In this document: in pieces, positions 1 through 7,616 of the stretch
How the letters are laid out: every line of letters starts with the position of its first letter
Numbering within the stretch: the first letter of the stretch is position 1
DNA from: Flavobacterium sp. CF136
GTDB taxonomy: Bacteria; Bacteroidota; Bacteroidia; Flavobacteriales; Flavobacteriaceae
Reading direction: 5' to 3'
Assembly (NCBI RefSeq): GCF_000282055.1
Contig: NZ_AKJZ01000016.1
Location: forward strand, 1 to 64,000
DNA length: 64,000 bases
Program-made: the position numbers and the translations under genes
Notes under the pieces: generated by a model
The model's input: only the letters and a program-made list of their open reading frames with translations
Database searches by the model: none
Told to the model about the DNA's origin: nothing

Positions 1-130
1 TTTGATTATTATTTTTTAATGTTTTTAATCAAATTGAGAATATGAAAACCAATCAAATGATTTTATTGATTACTCGTAATTTTTGTCAGAAAAAAATTAA
101 TTTATAATAATTTATCTGTAAAAAGCGGAA
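1..130. repeat. Left copy of array spacer repeat
   Basis: This stretch closely matches 2388-2515. In both places it lies between a paralog-type promoter region and a following minus-strand terminator. Since the spacer normally lies upstream of one array member, its presence at the window edge suggests another member of the small secreted protein array lies to the left. No gene was seen in it. Confidence 0.75.
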
Positions 131-167
131 AATAAAAAAACAGCTCAGTAACCACAATGAGCTGTTT
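131..167 (-). terminator. Intrinsic terminator of first small secreted paralog
   Basis: On the minus strand a 10-bp stem (AAACAGCTCA / TGAGCTGTTT, 138-147 and 158-167) is followed by a T-rich run. It lies about 65 bp after the stop at 234. The same hairpin recurs after the other paralogs. Confidence 0.8.
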
Positions 168-233
168 CAAAAAACAATTAAGTTTTAATTTCTAACTATC
201 TAACCATTCTTATACCTGACTAAGTATAATTTT

Positions 234-641
234 TTAGCGTACTACTACGCTTGTATTTTTAGCAGAAAATCCTGCTTTATAAACTGATGAAATTGCTTTT
301 GTTGATAAAACAGTTGTATCATCAGTAATAGTAATTTCATGTTTTGTAGTTTTTACACTGTCTTCGATTTCTAAGATATAAGCTCCTTTTGGAAATTCCT
401 CAAAGCTGAAGGTTCTCAAAATTCCATCTCTGCCTGAAGCATTTTCAGAATAAATCAGATTACCATCTTTATCATAAATAGATAGATTTGCTTTTTTTAC
501 ATTGTTTAATGCAAAAGTGATCAGCTTACCATTTCCTTTAATTACATGAAGAGTAAAATCTTCATTCCCGTCAATTGCATAAGTACTCATTCCTGTGAAA
601 AGCACTGCACATACTAAACTTAATTTTAACATCTTTTTCAT
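234..641 (-). CDS. Small secreted protein, array member 1
   Basis: This is a 135-aa protein with an N-terminal signal peptide (about residues 1-22, ending near TYA). The mature part is one all-beta domain of about 110 residues with the pattern 'LSIYDKDGNLIY...FPKGAYILEIED'. That pattern resembles the beta-sandwich of T9SS C-terminal domains, but there is no separate cargo domain. Its closest relatives are the next two genes, which are highly similar over their whole length. Each has its own promoter region and terminator, so they look like duplicated monocistronic units rather than an operon. No function is recognised; export to the periplasm or surface is inferred from the signal peptide. 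Confidence 0.85.
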   Translation of the reverse strand: MKKMLKLSLVCAVLFTGMSTYAIDGNEDFTLHVIKGNGKLITFALNNVKKANLSIYDKDGNLIYSENASGRDGILRTFSFEEFPKGAYILEIEDSVKTTKHEITITDDTTVLSTKAISSVYKAGFSAKNTSVVVR

Positions 642-749
642 GACTTTAGTTTTTTAGATTATTGTTCTAATTCTATACTGCTAAATTACTTCAATAAGAG
701 ACTTAAGTGCACAACTCTATTCTCTGATTTATGTGTTATATTCTCATTT

Positions 750-777
750 ACGAAACCGATATAGGTTAAAATTTGAA
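750..777. repeat. Conserved upstream element, array copy 1
   Basis: A 28-bp block containing the near-palindrome AACCGATATAGGTT and then TAAAATTTG lies 109 bp upstream of array gene 1. Matching blocks occur at 1545, 2336 and 2748. The gene-free interval 642-1025 otherwise holds the promoter region of gene 1 and the terminator of gene 2. Confidence 0.7.
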
Positions 778-921
778 CTATTTTAACCGTTTTAGTTAAT
801 TTACATTTTATTATGTAAGTTTTTTATAGTTGTTAAATTTACCTTTTCCTAACTTTTCAGTAACCTTCCAGGTTGCATAAAGTGGTTAAGCCGGATCCTT
901 CCCTTCAAAAAAACAAGGCAT

Positions 922-955
922 AAAAAAACAGCTCAATAACCACAATGAGCTGCTT
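922..955 (-). terminator. Intrinsic terminator of array gene 2
   Basis: Minus-strand hairpin CAGCTCA / TGAGCTG (929-935 and 946-952) followed by a T run. It is nearly identical to the hairpins after the neighbouring paralogs. Confidence 0.8.
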
Positions 956-1025
956 TCAAAAAAACGATAACGTTTTTAATTTTTTTAACTATCTAACCAT
1001 TTTTATACTGATAGAGTATAATTTT

Positions 1026-1436
1026 TTAACGTACCGCTACGTTAGTTTTTTCAGCAGAAAAACCTGCTTTGTAAATTGATGAAACAGCTTTTGTTGATAA
1101 AACTGTTGTATCAGTAGTAATAGTAATTTCGTGTCTTACTTTTTTCACATTGTCTTCAGCTTCCAGGAAGTAAGTTCCCTCCGGAAATTCTTCCAGGCTA
1201 AAAGTTCTCAAGATACCTTCTTTACCTGAAGCGTTTTCAAAGTAAATTAAATTGTCGTCTTTGTCATAGATTGACAATTTTGCTTTTGTTACTTTGTTTA
1301 AAGCAAAAGTAATTAGCTTTCCATTTCCTTTTTTCAATACATGAAGATTAAAATCTTCATTTCCATCAATCGCGTATGTACTCATTCCGCTAAAAAGCAC
1401 CGCACATACTAAACTTAATTTTAAAATCTTTTTCAT
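1026..1436 (-). CDS. Small secreted protein, array member 2
   Basis: This 136-aa protein is the most diverged of the three paralogs, for example an inserted Lys-Lys pair around residue 35 and 'KKVRHEITITTD' near the C-terminus. It keeps the signal peptide, the IYDKD beta-strand motif, the 'EEFP-G-Y' turn and the C-terminal 'YKAGFSAE-T' tail ending in Arg. It has its own terminator and its own copy of the upstream element. It is probably exported; its role is unknown. Confidence 0.85.
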   Translation of the reverse strand: MKKILKLSLVCAVLFSGMSTYAIDGNEDFNLHVLKKGNGKLITFALNKVTKAKLSIYDKDDNLIYFENASGKEGILRTFSLEEFPEGTYFLEAEDNVKKVRHEITITTDTTVLSTKAVSSIYKAGFSAEKTNVAVR

Positions 1437-1544
1437 AGCATTAGTTTTTAAATTAATAGTTCTAATTCTCTGATGCTAAATTACTTAGATCTTTCATTGT
1501 TTTGTATAACTCAGTTTTCTAATTTATATGCTATATTCTCATTA

Positions 1545-1572
1545 ACGAAACCGATATAGGTTAAAATTTGAA
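1545..1572. repeat. Conserved upstream element, array copy 2
   Basis: Second copy of the 28-bp block found at 750-777, placed 109 bp upstream of array gene 2. The interval 1437-1822 holds this block, the promoter region of gene 2 and the terminator of gene 3; no further gene was seen. Confidence 0.7.
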
Positions 1573-1713
1573 TTATTTTAATCGTTTTTGTTAATTTGAT
1601 TACAATTATTTAAAATTGTTAAAGAATGAAATTTACTTTTACCTAACTTTATGATAACCCTTTTTGATTGTAGAAAACATTATTCCAAAGCTTATCTTGC
1701 AAAAAAATAAAGC

Positions 1714-1752
1714 ACAAAAAAAAACAGCTCGAGAACCACCAAGAGCTGTTTT
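1714..1752 (-). terminator. Intrinsic terminator of array gene 3
   Basis: Minus-strand stem AAAACAGCTC / GAGCTGTTTT (1721-1730 and 1743-1752) with a long T run. It is homologous to the terminators at 131 and 922. Confidence 0.8.
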
Positions 1753-1822
1753 AAAAACAATTAAGTTTTAAACTTTACTAACTATCTAACCTCATTTTAT
1801 ACTGTATGCGAGTATAACTTTT

Positions 1823-2227
1823 TTAGCGTACTGCTACGCTTGTATTTTTAGCAGAACCTGCTTTATAAACTGATGAAACTGCTTTTGATGACAATACTGT
1901 ATTTTCATCAGTAATAGTAATTTCATGTTTTATAGTTTTTACATTGTCTGTTACTTCCAAAAAGTAAGTTCCTGTTGGAAATTCCTCAAAGCTGAAAGTT
2001 TTCAAAATACCTTCTTTACCTGAAGCATTTTCAGAATAAATCAGATTACCATCTTTATCATAAATAGATAAGTTTGCTTTTGTTACATTGTTTAATGCAA
2101 AAGTTACTTCCTTACCACTTCTTTTAATTACGTGAAGTGCAAAATCTCCATTCCCGTCAATTGCATAAGTACTCATTCCTGTGAAAAGCACTGCACATAC
2201 TAAACTTAATTTTAACATCTTTTTCAT
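1823..2227 (-). CDS. Small secreted protein, array member 3
   Basis: This 134-aa protein is closest to array member 1; the two share nearly all of their signal peptide and most of the mature domain. It has one residue fewer in the C-terminal tail ('YKAGSAKNTSVAVR'). A signal peptide covers about residues 1-22 and the rest is one beta-rich domain. The gene has its own terminator and conserved upstream element, like its neighbours. Such arrays can vary in copy number by recombination, which is an inference here. Function is unknown. Confidence 0.85.
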   Translation of the reverse strand: MKKMLKLSLVCAVLFTGMSTYAIDGNGDFALHVIKRSGKEVTFALNNVTKANLSIYDKDGNLIYSENASGKEGILKTFSFEEFPTGTYFLEVTDNVKTIKHEITITDENTVLSSKAVSSVYKAGSAKNTSVAVR

Positions 2228-2335
2228 AATTATAGTTTTTAAGATTATTGTTCTAATTCTATAGTGCTAAATTACTTCAATAAGAGACTTAAGTACACAA
2301 CTCTATTTTCTAATTTATGTGTTATATTCTCATTT

Positions 2336-2363
2336 ACGAAACCGTTATAGGTTAAAATTTAAA
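2336..2363. repeat. Conserved upstream element, array copy 3
   Basis: Third copy of the 28-bp block (one change in the palindrome: CCGTTATAGG), 109 bp upstream of array gene 3. Confidence 0.7.
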
Positions 2364-2387
2364 TTATATTAGGTGTTTTTGTTAATT

Positions 2388-2515
2388 TGATTATTATTTT
2401 TTAATGTTTTTGATCATTCTGAGAATATGAAAATCAATCAAATGATTTTATTTATTACTCGTAAATTTTGTCATGAAAAAATTAATTTATAGTAATTTAT
2501 TTGCAAAATGGCAGG
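2388..2515. repeat. Array spacer repeat, right copy
   Basis: Direct repeat of 1-130 with scattered substitutions. It separates array member 3 from the decayed fourth unit. Confidence 0.75.
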
Positions 2516-2665
2516 GTAAAAAAACAGCTTTTATAACTAAATGAGGTGTATTTTTAAATGAATTTCGAGTTTTACTGATAATTTTGCCCTATTTTTATAT
2601 TGCTTAAATTAACCACAGACACAAAACTTAATTTTAAAAAACCTTTTTCATGACATTAGTTTTTA
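2515..2665 (-). pseudogene. Decayed fourth array unit
   Basis: Two ends of an array unit remain with the body missing. A degraded terminator half (AAAAAAACAGCTT near 2517-2530) matches the hairpin of the other units. At about 2620-2653 the minus strand reads ATGAAAAAG followed by TTAAAATTAAGTTT, matching the first codons of the paralogs but with an inserted base that frameshifts it after the third codon. The upstream leader and the 28-bp element (2748-2775) are preserved. The unit is about 380 bp shorter than the intact ones, consistent with loss of the gene body. Confidence 0.7.
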
Positions 2666-2747
2666 ATTAATGTTCTAATTTTATAGTGTTAAATTATTTC
2701 AGTTTTACAGAGACTTATTTGCTGATTTATATGAATTATTCTTATTT

Positions 2748-2775
2748 ACGAAAGCGTTGTAGGTTAAAATTTGAA
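2748..2775. repeat. Conserved upstream element, array copy 4
   Basis: Diverged fourth copy of the 28-bp block (ACGAAAGCGTTGTAGG core), belonging to the decayed unit. It now lies directly before the araC-type gene. The interval 2228-2825 contains only repeat elements and this relic. Confidence 0.65.
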
Positions 2776-2802
2776 TTATTTTAGACGTTTTTGTTAAATT
2801 TG
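2770..2802 (+). promoter_or_regulatory. Predicted promoter of AraC-type regulator
   Basis: TTTG (2770-2773), a 21-bp spacer and TAAATTTG (2795-2802) match the Bacteroidota -33/-7 pattern. The -7 box ends 23 bp before the ATG at 2826. The -33 part lies in the fourth array element. Confidence 0.5.
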
Positions 2803-2825
2803 CTATTATTTTTTAAACATTTGAA

Positions 2826-3698
2826 ATGAAAACAATTGCTCCAGCTCTTGAATTAATATCAAACTCTTACGGAAGTTCCTTTACCTATACTAAATACGCC
2901 CAAAAAACTAACAGTAAATCGCATTTATTGCATTATCATCCTGAAATTGAGATAGTTTTTGTAAATGGCGGTGCAGGAAAGAGACAGATAGGAAGTCATA
3001 TTTCTTATTATACAAACGGTTCTTTGGTGATGATAGGCTCTAATTTGCCACATTGTGGATTTACAGATGAAAAAACAGGTAATAAGGATGAAATTGTAAT
3101 TCATTTTAAACCTGATTTCCTGGGGAATGATTTTTTTGGTGCCCAGGAAATGAAAAAAATCCAAAATCTTCTTAATCAGGCAAAAGCTGGAATTGCATTT
3201 GGTGGAGAAACCAAAAAACGGGTGGGAACAAAAATGGAATTAATGGAAAATAAATCTCCGTTTGAGCGCTTATTGACACTTTTAAGTATTTTAGATGAAT
3301 TAGAATCGTCTGAAGAATATACGATTTTGAATGCTGATGGATTTTCACTTGAAATGCAAGTACAGGATAACGACAGGATCAATGTTGTATTCAATTATGT
3401 GAAAGACCATTTTAAGGAACCGATTTCAGTTGATGAGATTTCAAGTTTGGTCAGTATGACAACTCCTTCATTCTGCCGCTATTTTAAAAAAATATCCAAT
3501 AAAACCTTTACTGAATTTGTAAATGAATACCGTTTGGTTCATGCTTCTAAACTTTTGGCCGAAAAAGCAATTAGTATAAATGAAGTTTGTTACGAAAGCG
3601 GATTTAATAATTTTAGTCATTTCAGCAAATCATTTAAACAATATACAGGTAAAAGTGCTTCGCAATATCGCCAGGAGCATACGGTCATAATTATGTAA
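2826..3698 (+). CDS. AraC-family transcriptional regulator
   Basis: This is a 290-aa regulator with an N-terminal cupin-like sensing domain (about residues 1-150, including 'LHYHPEIEIVFV') and a C-terminal double helix-turn-helix AraC domain (about residues 185-285). The DNA-binding part shows the usual 'ISSLVSMTTPSFCRYFKKISNKTF' first helix-turn-helix and the 'ICYESGFNNFSHFSKSFKQ'-type second motif. Members of this family often respond to sugars or other small ligands. Targets are unknown; the downstream peptidase and the adjacent secreted array are candidates only by position. Confidence 0.9.
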   Translation: MKTIAPALELISNSYGSSFTYTKYAQKTNSKSHLLHYHPEIEIVFVNGGAGKRQIGSHISYYTNGSLVMIGSNLPHCGFTDEKTGNKDEIVIHFKPDFLGNDFFGAQEMKKIQNLLNQAKAGIAFGGETKKRVGTKMELMENKSPFERLLTLLSILDELESSEEYTILNADGFSLEMQVQDNDRINVVFNYVKDHFKEPISVDEISSLVSMTTPSFCRYFKKISNKTFTEFVNEYRLVHASKLLAEKAISINEVCYESGFNNFSHFSKSFKQYTGKSASQYRQEHTVIIM

Positions 3699-3780
3699 GA
3701 ATAAGTTCTAAAATTTGTGTCTTTTAAGCGTTTTATTGATTATTTTTACGCCCTTAAATAGAAATCCCTTACAAAATAAT

Positions 3781-5817
3781 ATGAATTTATTAAAAGCCTC
3801 AATTCTTGCGCTTTTTATTTGTGCTGCTTTTTCAAGCTGCAGTAAAAAAGAAGCTGCATTGTCAGATCCTTTACTCACAAATCGTGATACAACCATTAAT
3901 CCTGTCAATGACTTTTTTAGTTATGCAAATAATGGCTGGTTTAAAAAAAATCCAATAAAAAATTCTGAAAGCAGTAACGGAATTTGGAAAACAATTCAGG
4001 ATACAATTGATTCCCAGATAAAACGTATCTGCGAAAATGCTGCTCAGGATAAATCTGCAGCAAAAGGAAGCAATAAACAAAAAATCGGCGATTTTTATAC
4101 TGCTGCGATGGACACTGTTGCTATCGAAAAAGCCGGTTTAAGCCCGCTTCAAGCCGAAATAAATCACATTCAGGCCATAACGGATGTTTCTTCTTTAACC
4201 AAATCTATTGCTCATTTTCAGACTATAGGAACAGCTCCGGGTTTTTTATTTTATATAGGTCAGGACGATAAAGCCAGTACCAAATATGCTGTATTTTTCT
4301 ATCAGGGCGGGTTAGGTCTTGGAGACAGGGAATATTACTTTGATACAGAGAATAGAAACGTCATCATCAGAAAAGAATATGTAAAGCATATTGAAAAGAT
4401 GATGAAGCTAATGGGAGAAAAAGATGCTGCTGCGGCAAAAAATGCCTCGATAATTATGAAATTAGAGACAGATTTAGCTAAATCTTCAAGAAAGATGGAA
4501 GATCTTCGGGATCCGGTTAAAAACTATAATAAAATGACGGTGGGACAATTTAATAAATTGACACCAAATATAGATTGGAATGCAGTTTTGCCAATTTTAG
4601 GAATTCCAAAAGCAGATACCCTTATTGTTGGACAGCCTGAGTTTTTTACAGGATTAAATTTATTATTGAAAAAGTACTCAATCGAAGATTGGAAAACCTA
4701 TTTAAAATGGAACCTGGTTAATTCATATGCTAATACGCTGAATAAAGATTTTGAAAAACAGAATTTTAATTTCTTTGGTACTATAATGAATGGTACAAAA
4801 GAACAGAAACCCCGCTGGGAAAGAATTGTTCACGCAACAGATGAATCATTAGGAGAATTAATAGGTCAGGTATATGTAACTGAATATTTACCAAAAGGCA
4901 CAAAAGAAAAACTGCTGGAAATAGGAAATAATGTCAGGGATGTTTACGCTTCACATATCAAAAAACTAGACTGGATGAGTGAAGTAACTAAACAAAAAGC
5001 ACTTCAGAAGCTTAGTAAGATTGTAATGAAAGTGGGATATCCTGATAAATGGAAAGATATGAGTAGTCTTTCTATTGACAGGAAATCGTATTGCAGTAAT
5101 GTAATAAGAGTCAGTAAGTGGCAGCATAATTATATGGTATCTAAATTTGGTAAAAAAGTAGACAGAACAGAATGGCAGATTCAGCCCCAGACTTACAATG
5201 CTTATTATAATTGCAGTAATAATGAAATTGTAGTTCCGGCATGTAATATTATTGTTCCGGGTTTTGAAGGCCGTATGCCGGACGATGCTGTTCTATATGG
5301 AATTATTGGAGGTTCTACTTTTGGTCATGAAATCACTCATGGTTTTGATGATCAGGGAAGTAAATATGATGAAAACGGGAATTTAAATAATTGGTGGACT
5401 TCTCAGGATCTGAAAAAATTCAAAGAAAAAACTAAAGCTATAGTTTCTCAATATAATAATTATGCAGTGGCTGGAAAACACGTTAACGGAGAAGCTACAC
5501 AAGGAGAAAATATTGCAGATTTAGGCGGCGTGATTGTAGGTTTTGAAGCCTTTAAGAAAACGGAGCAATATAAAAAACAGAAAAAAATAAGCGGATTAAC
5601 ACCAGAGCAGCGTTATTTTCTTTCGTATGCATATTCCTGGATGATTAATAGGAGGGTTGAAGCTAAAATCAGATTAATGATGACTGATGTACATTCGCCG
5701 GAACAATTCAGAATAAATGGACCGCTAAGCAATTTCCCTGCATTTTATAAGGCATTCAACGTAAAAGAAGGAGATAATATGTATCGACCGGATAGTTTAC
5801 GTGTAGTAATTTGGTAA
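3781..5817 (+). CDS. M13-family zinc metallopeptidase, lipoprotein
   Basis: This neprilysin/PepO-like endopeptidase has 678 residues from the chosen start. An open frame reaches 3715, but the ATG at 3781 puts a clear lipoprotein signal at the N-terminus (hydrophobic stretch then FSSC, lipid-modified Cys near residue 19), so it is preferred. The N-terminal M13 domain is followed by the catalytic domain. This holds the substrate-binding NAYYN motif, the zinc motif HEITH (about residues 516-520) and ENIAD (about 576-580), which supplies the third ligand. The protein should be membrane-anchored and face the periplasm or exterior, degrading peptides. It lies 82 bp after the AraC gene. Confidence 0.92.
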   Translation: MNLLKASILALFICAAFSSCSKKEAALSDPLLTNRDTTINPVNDFFSYANNGWFKKNPIKNSESSNGIWKTIQDTIDSQIKRICENAAQDKSAAKGSNKQKIGDFYTAAMDTVAIEKAGLSPLQAEINHIQAITDVSSLTKSIAHFQTIGTAPGFLFYIGQDDKASTKYAVFFYQGGLGLGDREYYFDTENRNVIIRKEYVKHIEKMMKLMGEKDAAAAKNASIIMKLETDLAKSSRKMEDLRDPVKNYNKMTVGQFNKLTPNIDWNAVLPILGIPKADTLIVGQPEFFTGLNLLLKKYSIEDWKTYLKWNLVNSYANTLNKDFEKQNFNFFGTIMNGTKEQKPRWERIVHATDESLGELIGQVYVTEYLPKGTKEKLLEIGNNVRDVYASHIKKLDWMSEVTKQKALQKLSKIVMKVGYPDKWKDMSSLSIDRKSYCSNVIRVSKWQHNYMVSKFGKKVDRTEWQIQPQTYNAYYNCSNNEIVVPACNIIVPGFEGRMPDDAVLYGIIGGSTFGHEITHGFDDQGSKYDENGNLNNWWTSQDLKKFKEKTKAIVSQYNNYAVAGKHVNGEATQGENIADLGGVIVGFEAFKKTEQYKKQKKISGLTPEQRYFLSYAYSWMINRRVEAKIRLMMTDVHSPEQFRINGPLSNFPAFYKAFNVKEGDNMYRPDSLRVVIW

Positions 5818-5909
5818 ATTTTAAAACCGTAGAATTTAGGGGTGAAGGGATTGATTAACCGTTGGTGTAATTGAAATGTTATTCGATATAAAAACAAATA
5901 GATCAAAAA

Positions 5910-6034
5910 GATAAATTTTTGAGTAAAACTTGATATTTCCAGAAATTATTGTCATCTGATTCGGCTTCGCAAGAAAACTTTAGTCGAAGCTTTAAAGGGC
6001 TTCGACTCCGCTCTGCCTGACACCTTTTGAATCA
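5910..6034. repeat. Dispersed intergenic repeat, copy 1
   Basis: This non-coding block matches 15936-16076 in the same order: ATAAATTT-GAGTAAA, TTTCCAGAAAT, TGTCATC, GGCTTCGACT, CTCTGCCTGACAC and TTTTGAAT. It carries internal complementary segments (TCGAAG / CTTCGA). Another GCGAAGTCGAAATG segment follows at about 6069-6082. It looks like a REP-type element. It fills most of the gene-free interval 5818-6173. Confidence 0.7.
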
Positions 6035-6036
6035 CG

Positions 6037-6056
6037 TTATTATTATTATTATTATA
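6037..6056. repeat. TTA trinucleotide microsatellite
   Basis: About six perfect TTA/ATT units directly after the dispersed repeat. No coding role was seen. Confidence 0.8.
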
Positions 6057-6114
6057 CTGTCACATTGAGCGAAGTCGAAATGCAGTGAAGGCTCTTCTGC
6101 CCCAAGGAATTAGG

Positions 6115-6150
6115 AAATAAAAAAAGTGCCATCAATTACGATGGCACTTT
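6115..6150 (-). terminator. Intrinsic terminator of GSII gene
   Basis: Perfect 11-bp stem AAAGTGCCATC / GATGGCACTTT (6123-6133 and 6140-6150) followed on the minus strand by a T run, just after the stop at 6174. Confidence 0.85.
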
Positions 6151-6173
6151 CGGGTATAATTTAAGCTAATGAA

Positions 6174-7187
6174 TTATAGCGCTGATTTTACAGTTTTGAT
6201 AATTCTGGCAGCAATTTTGTATGGATCACCGTTTGAAGCTGGTCTTCTGTCTTCTAACCAACCTTTCCATCCTTTTTGAACAGTCATTAAAGGAATACGG
6301 ATTGAACATCCTCTGTCAGATACTCCATAAGAGAAATCGTGAATAGAAGCAGTTTCGTGTTTACCAGTTAAACGTTGATCGTTGTAAGCTCCGTAAACAG
6401 CGATGTGCTCAGCAGTAACAGGTCTGAAAGCCTCACAGATTCTTTCGTAAGTTGCTTTATCTCCACATGTTCTTAATACTTCATTAGAGAAGTTAGCATG
6501 CATACCTGAACCATTCCAGTCTGTATCTCCAAGTGGTTTTGGGTGGTATTCGATATAGTAACCATATTTTTCAGTCAAACGATCTAGTAAATATCTGGCA
6601 ACCCAGATTTCATCTCCGGCTTTCTTAGCACCTTTAGCGAATAATTGGAATTCCCATTGTCCACAAGCAACCTCTTGGTTAATACCTTCAAAGTTGATTC
6701 CGGCAGCGATACATAAATCAGCATGTTCTTCTACTAATTTTCTTCCGTGAGTGTTTTTTCCACCTACTGAACAGTAGTACATACCTTGTGGAGCAGGATA
6801 ACCTCCAACAGGGAAACCTAATGGCAATAAAGTTTTTGTATCCATGATGAAGTATTCTTGTTCGAAACCAAACCAGAAATCACCATCATCATCAATAGTA
6901 GCTCTACCGTTAGAAGAGTGTGGAGTTCCATCTGCATACATAACCTCTGTCATTACTAACCAACCATTAATACGAGTTGGATCCGGATAAATCGCAACAG
7001 GAACCAATAAACAGTCAGAAGAACCTCCTTCGGCTTGTTTTGTTGATGAACCATCAAATGACCAGTTCCCCAGTTCCTCTAATGTTCCTTTGAAATTTTC
7101 GTGCTCTTCAACTTTAGTTTTACTTCTAAGATTTTGAGTTGGTTCATATCCATCTAACCAAATGTACTCTAACTTAATTTTAGCCAT
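6174..7187 (-). CDS. glnII: Glutamine synthetase type II
   Basis: This enzyme ligates glutamate and ammonium to glutamine with ATP in the cytoplasm. The 337-aa length and motifs are those of the short, eukaryote-like GSII class rather than GSI. Visible motifs are NWSFDGSST (41-49) in the beta-grasp domain, FEQEY (108-112, metal and glutamate binding), NGSGMH (225-230), RGCSIRIP (292-299) and EDRRPASN (312-319). It is divergent from a GSIII gene across a 429-bp interval, so the cell has two unrelated-class glutamine synthetases side by side. The glnII symbol reflects the class; databases may call it glnA. Confidence 0.93.
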   Translation of the reverse strand: MAKIKLEYIWLDGYEPTQNLRSKTKVEEHENFKGTLEELGNWSFDGSSTKQAEGGSSDCLLVPVAIYPDPTRINGWLVMTEVMYADGTPHSSNGRATIDDDGDFWFGFEQEYFIMDTKTLLPLGFPVGGYPAPQGMYYCSVGGKNTHGRKLVEEHADLCIAAGINFEGINQEVACGQWEFQLFAKGAKKAGDEIWVARYLLDRLTEKYGYYIEYHPKPLGDTDWNGSGMHANFSNEVLRTCGDKATYERICEAFRPVTAEHIAVYGAYNDQRLTGKHETASIHDFSYGVSDRGCSIRIPLMTVQKGWKGWLEDRRPASNGDPYKIAARIIKTVKSAL

Positions 7188-7616
7188 AATAATATAAATT
7201 AATTTTTTTTGTTTTTTTTCGCTGGGTCAAATATAGATTTATTTTTTTAGTCATAAAAATAAGGGGGTATATTTTGTGTTACTAGTTATAATTTTTTACA
7301 TAAGCGCAATTTTGGCAGGGGTATATTTGAAAAATAGCAATTTTTTAATGTTTAAAAAATAAATTCGTAATAAACGAACGGTTTTTTTGATTTTTATTAT
7401 AATTAAATTACGAAAAATTGTTTATTTATTGAGTATTACCTGACTATTTTGTTATATTTCTTTAAAACATTTTCGGTATTCTTTGTAAATAGACTTTTTT
7501 ATTGAAAAATCGGTTCTTAAAATTCTAAAAAGTTATCTTTTAAAAAGGCTTTTTTATTCTTTATATTTGTTATTCTTTTTCAATTGAATTATTACGAATT
7601 TTTAAAAATTATATAC
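7188..7616. promoter_or_regulatory. Divergent promoter region between GSII and GSIII
   Basis: This very AT-rich interval has one -7 box for each gene. On the minus strand TATATTTG (7228-7235) lies about 40 bp before the GSII start. On the plus strand TATATTTG (7562-7569) lies about 48 bp before the GSIII start. No convincing -33 boxes or long palindromes were seen; a short TTCGT-N5-ACGAA repeat lies at 7365-7379. Confidence 0.5.

Noticed and set aside
3715..3780. Extended N-terminus of the M13 peptidase
   Set aside because: The longer frame start is a non-ATG codon in leader DNA. Starting at 3781 gives a clean lipoprotein signal.
5910..6056. Possible insertion sequence or integron end
   Set aside because: The element has no coding capacity, no transposase and no target duplication that I could define, so it is described as a REP-like repeat only.
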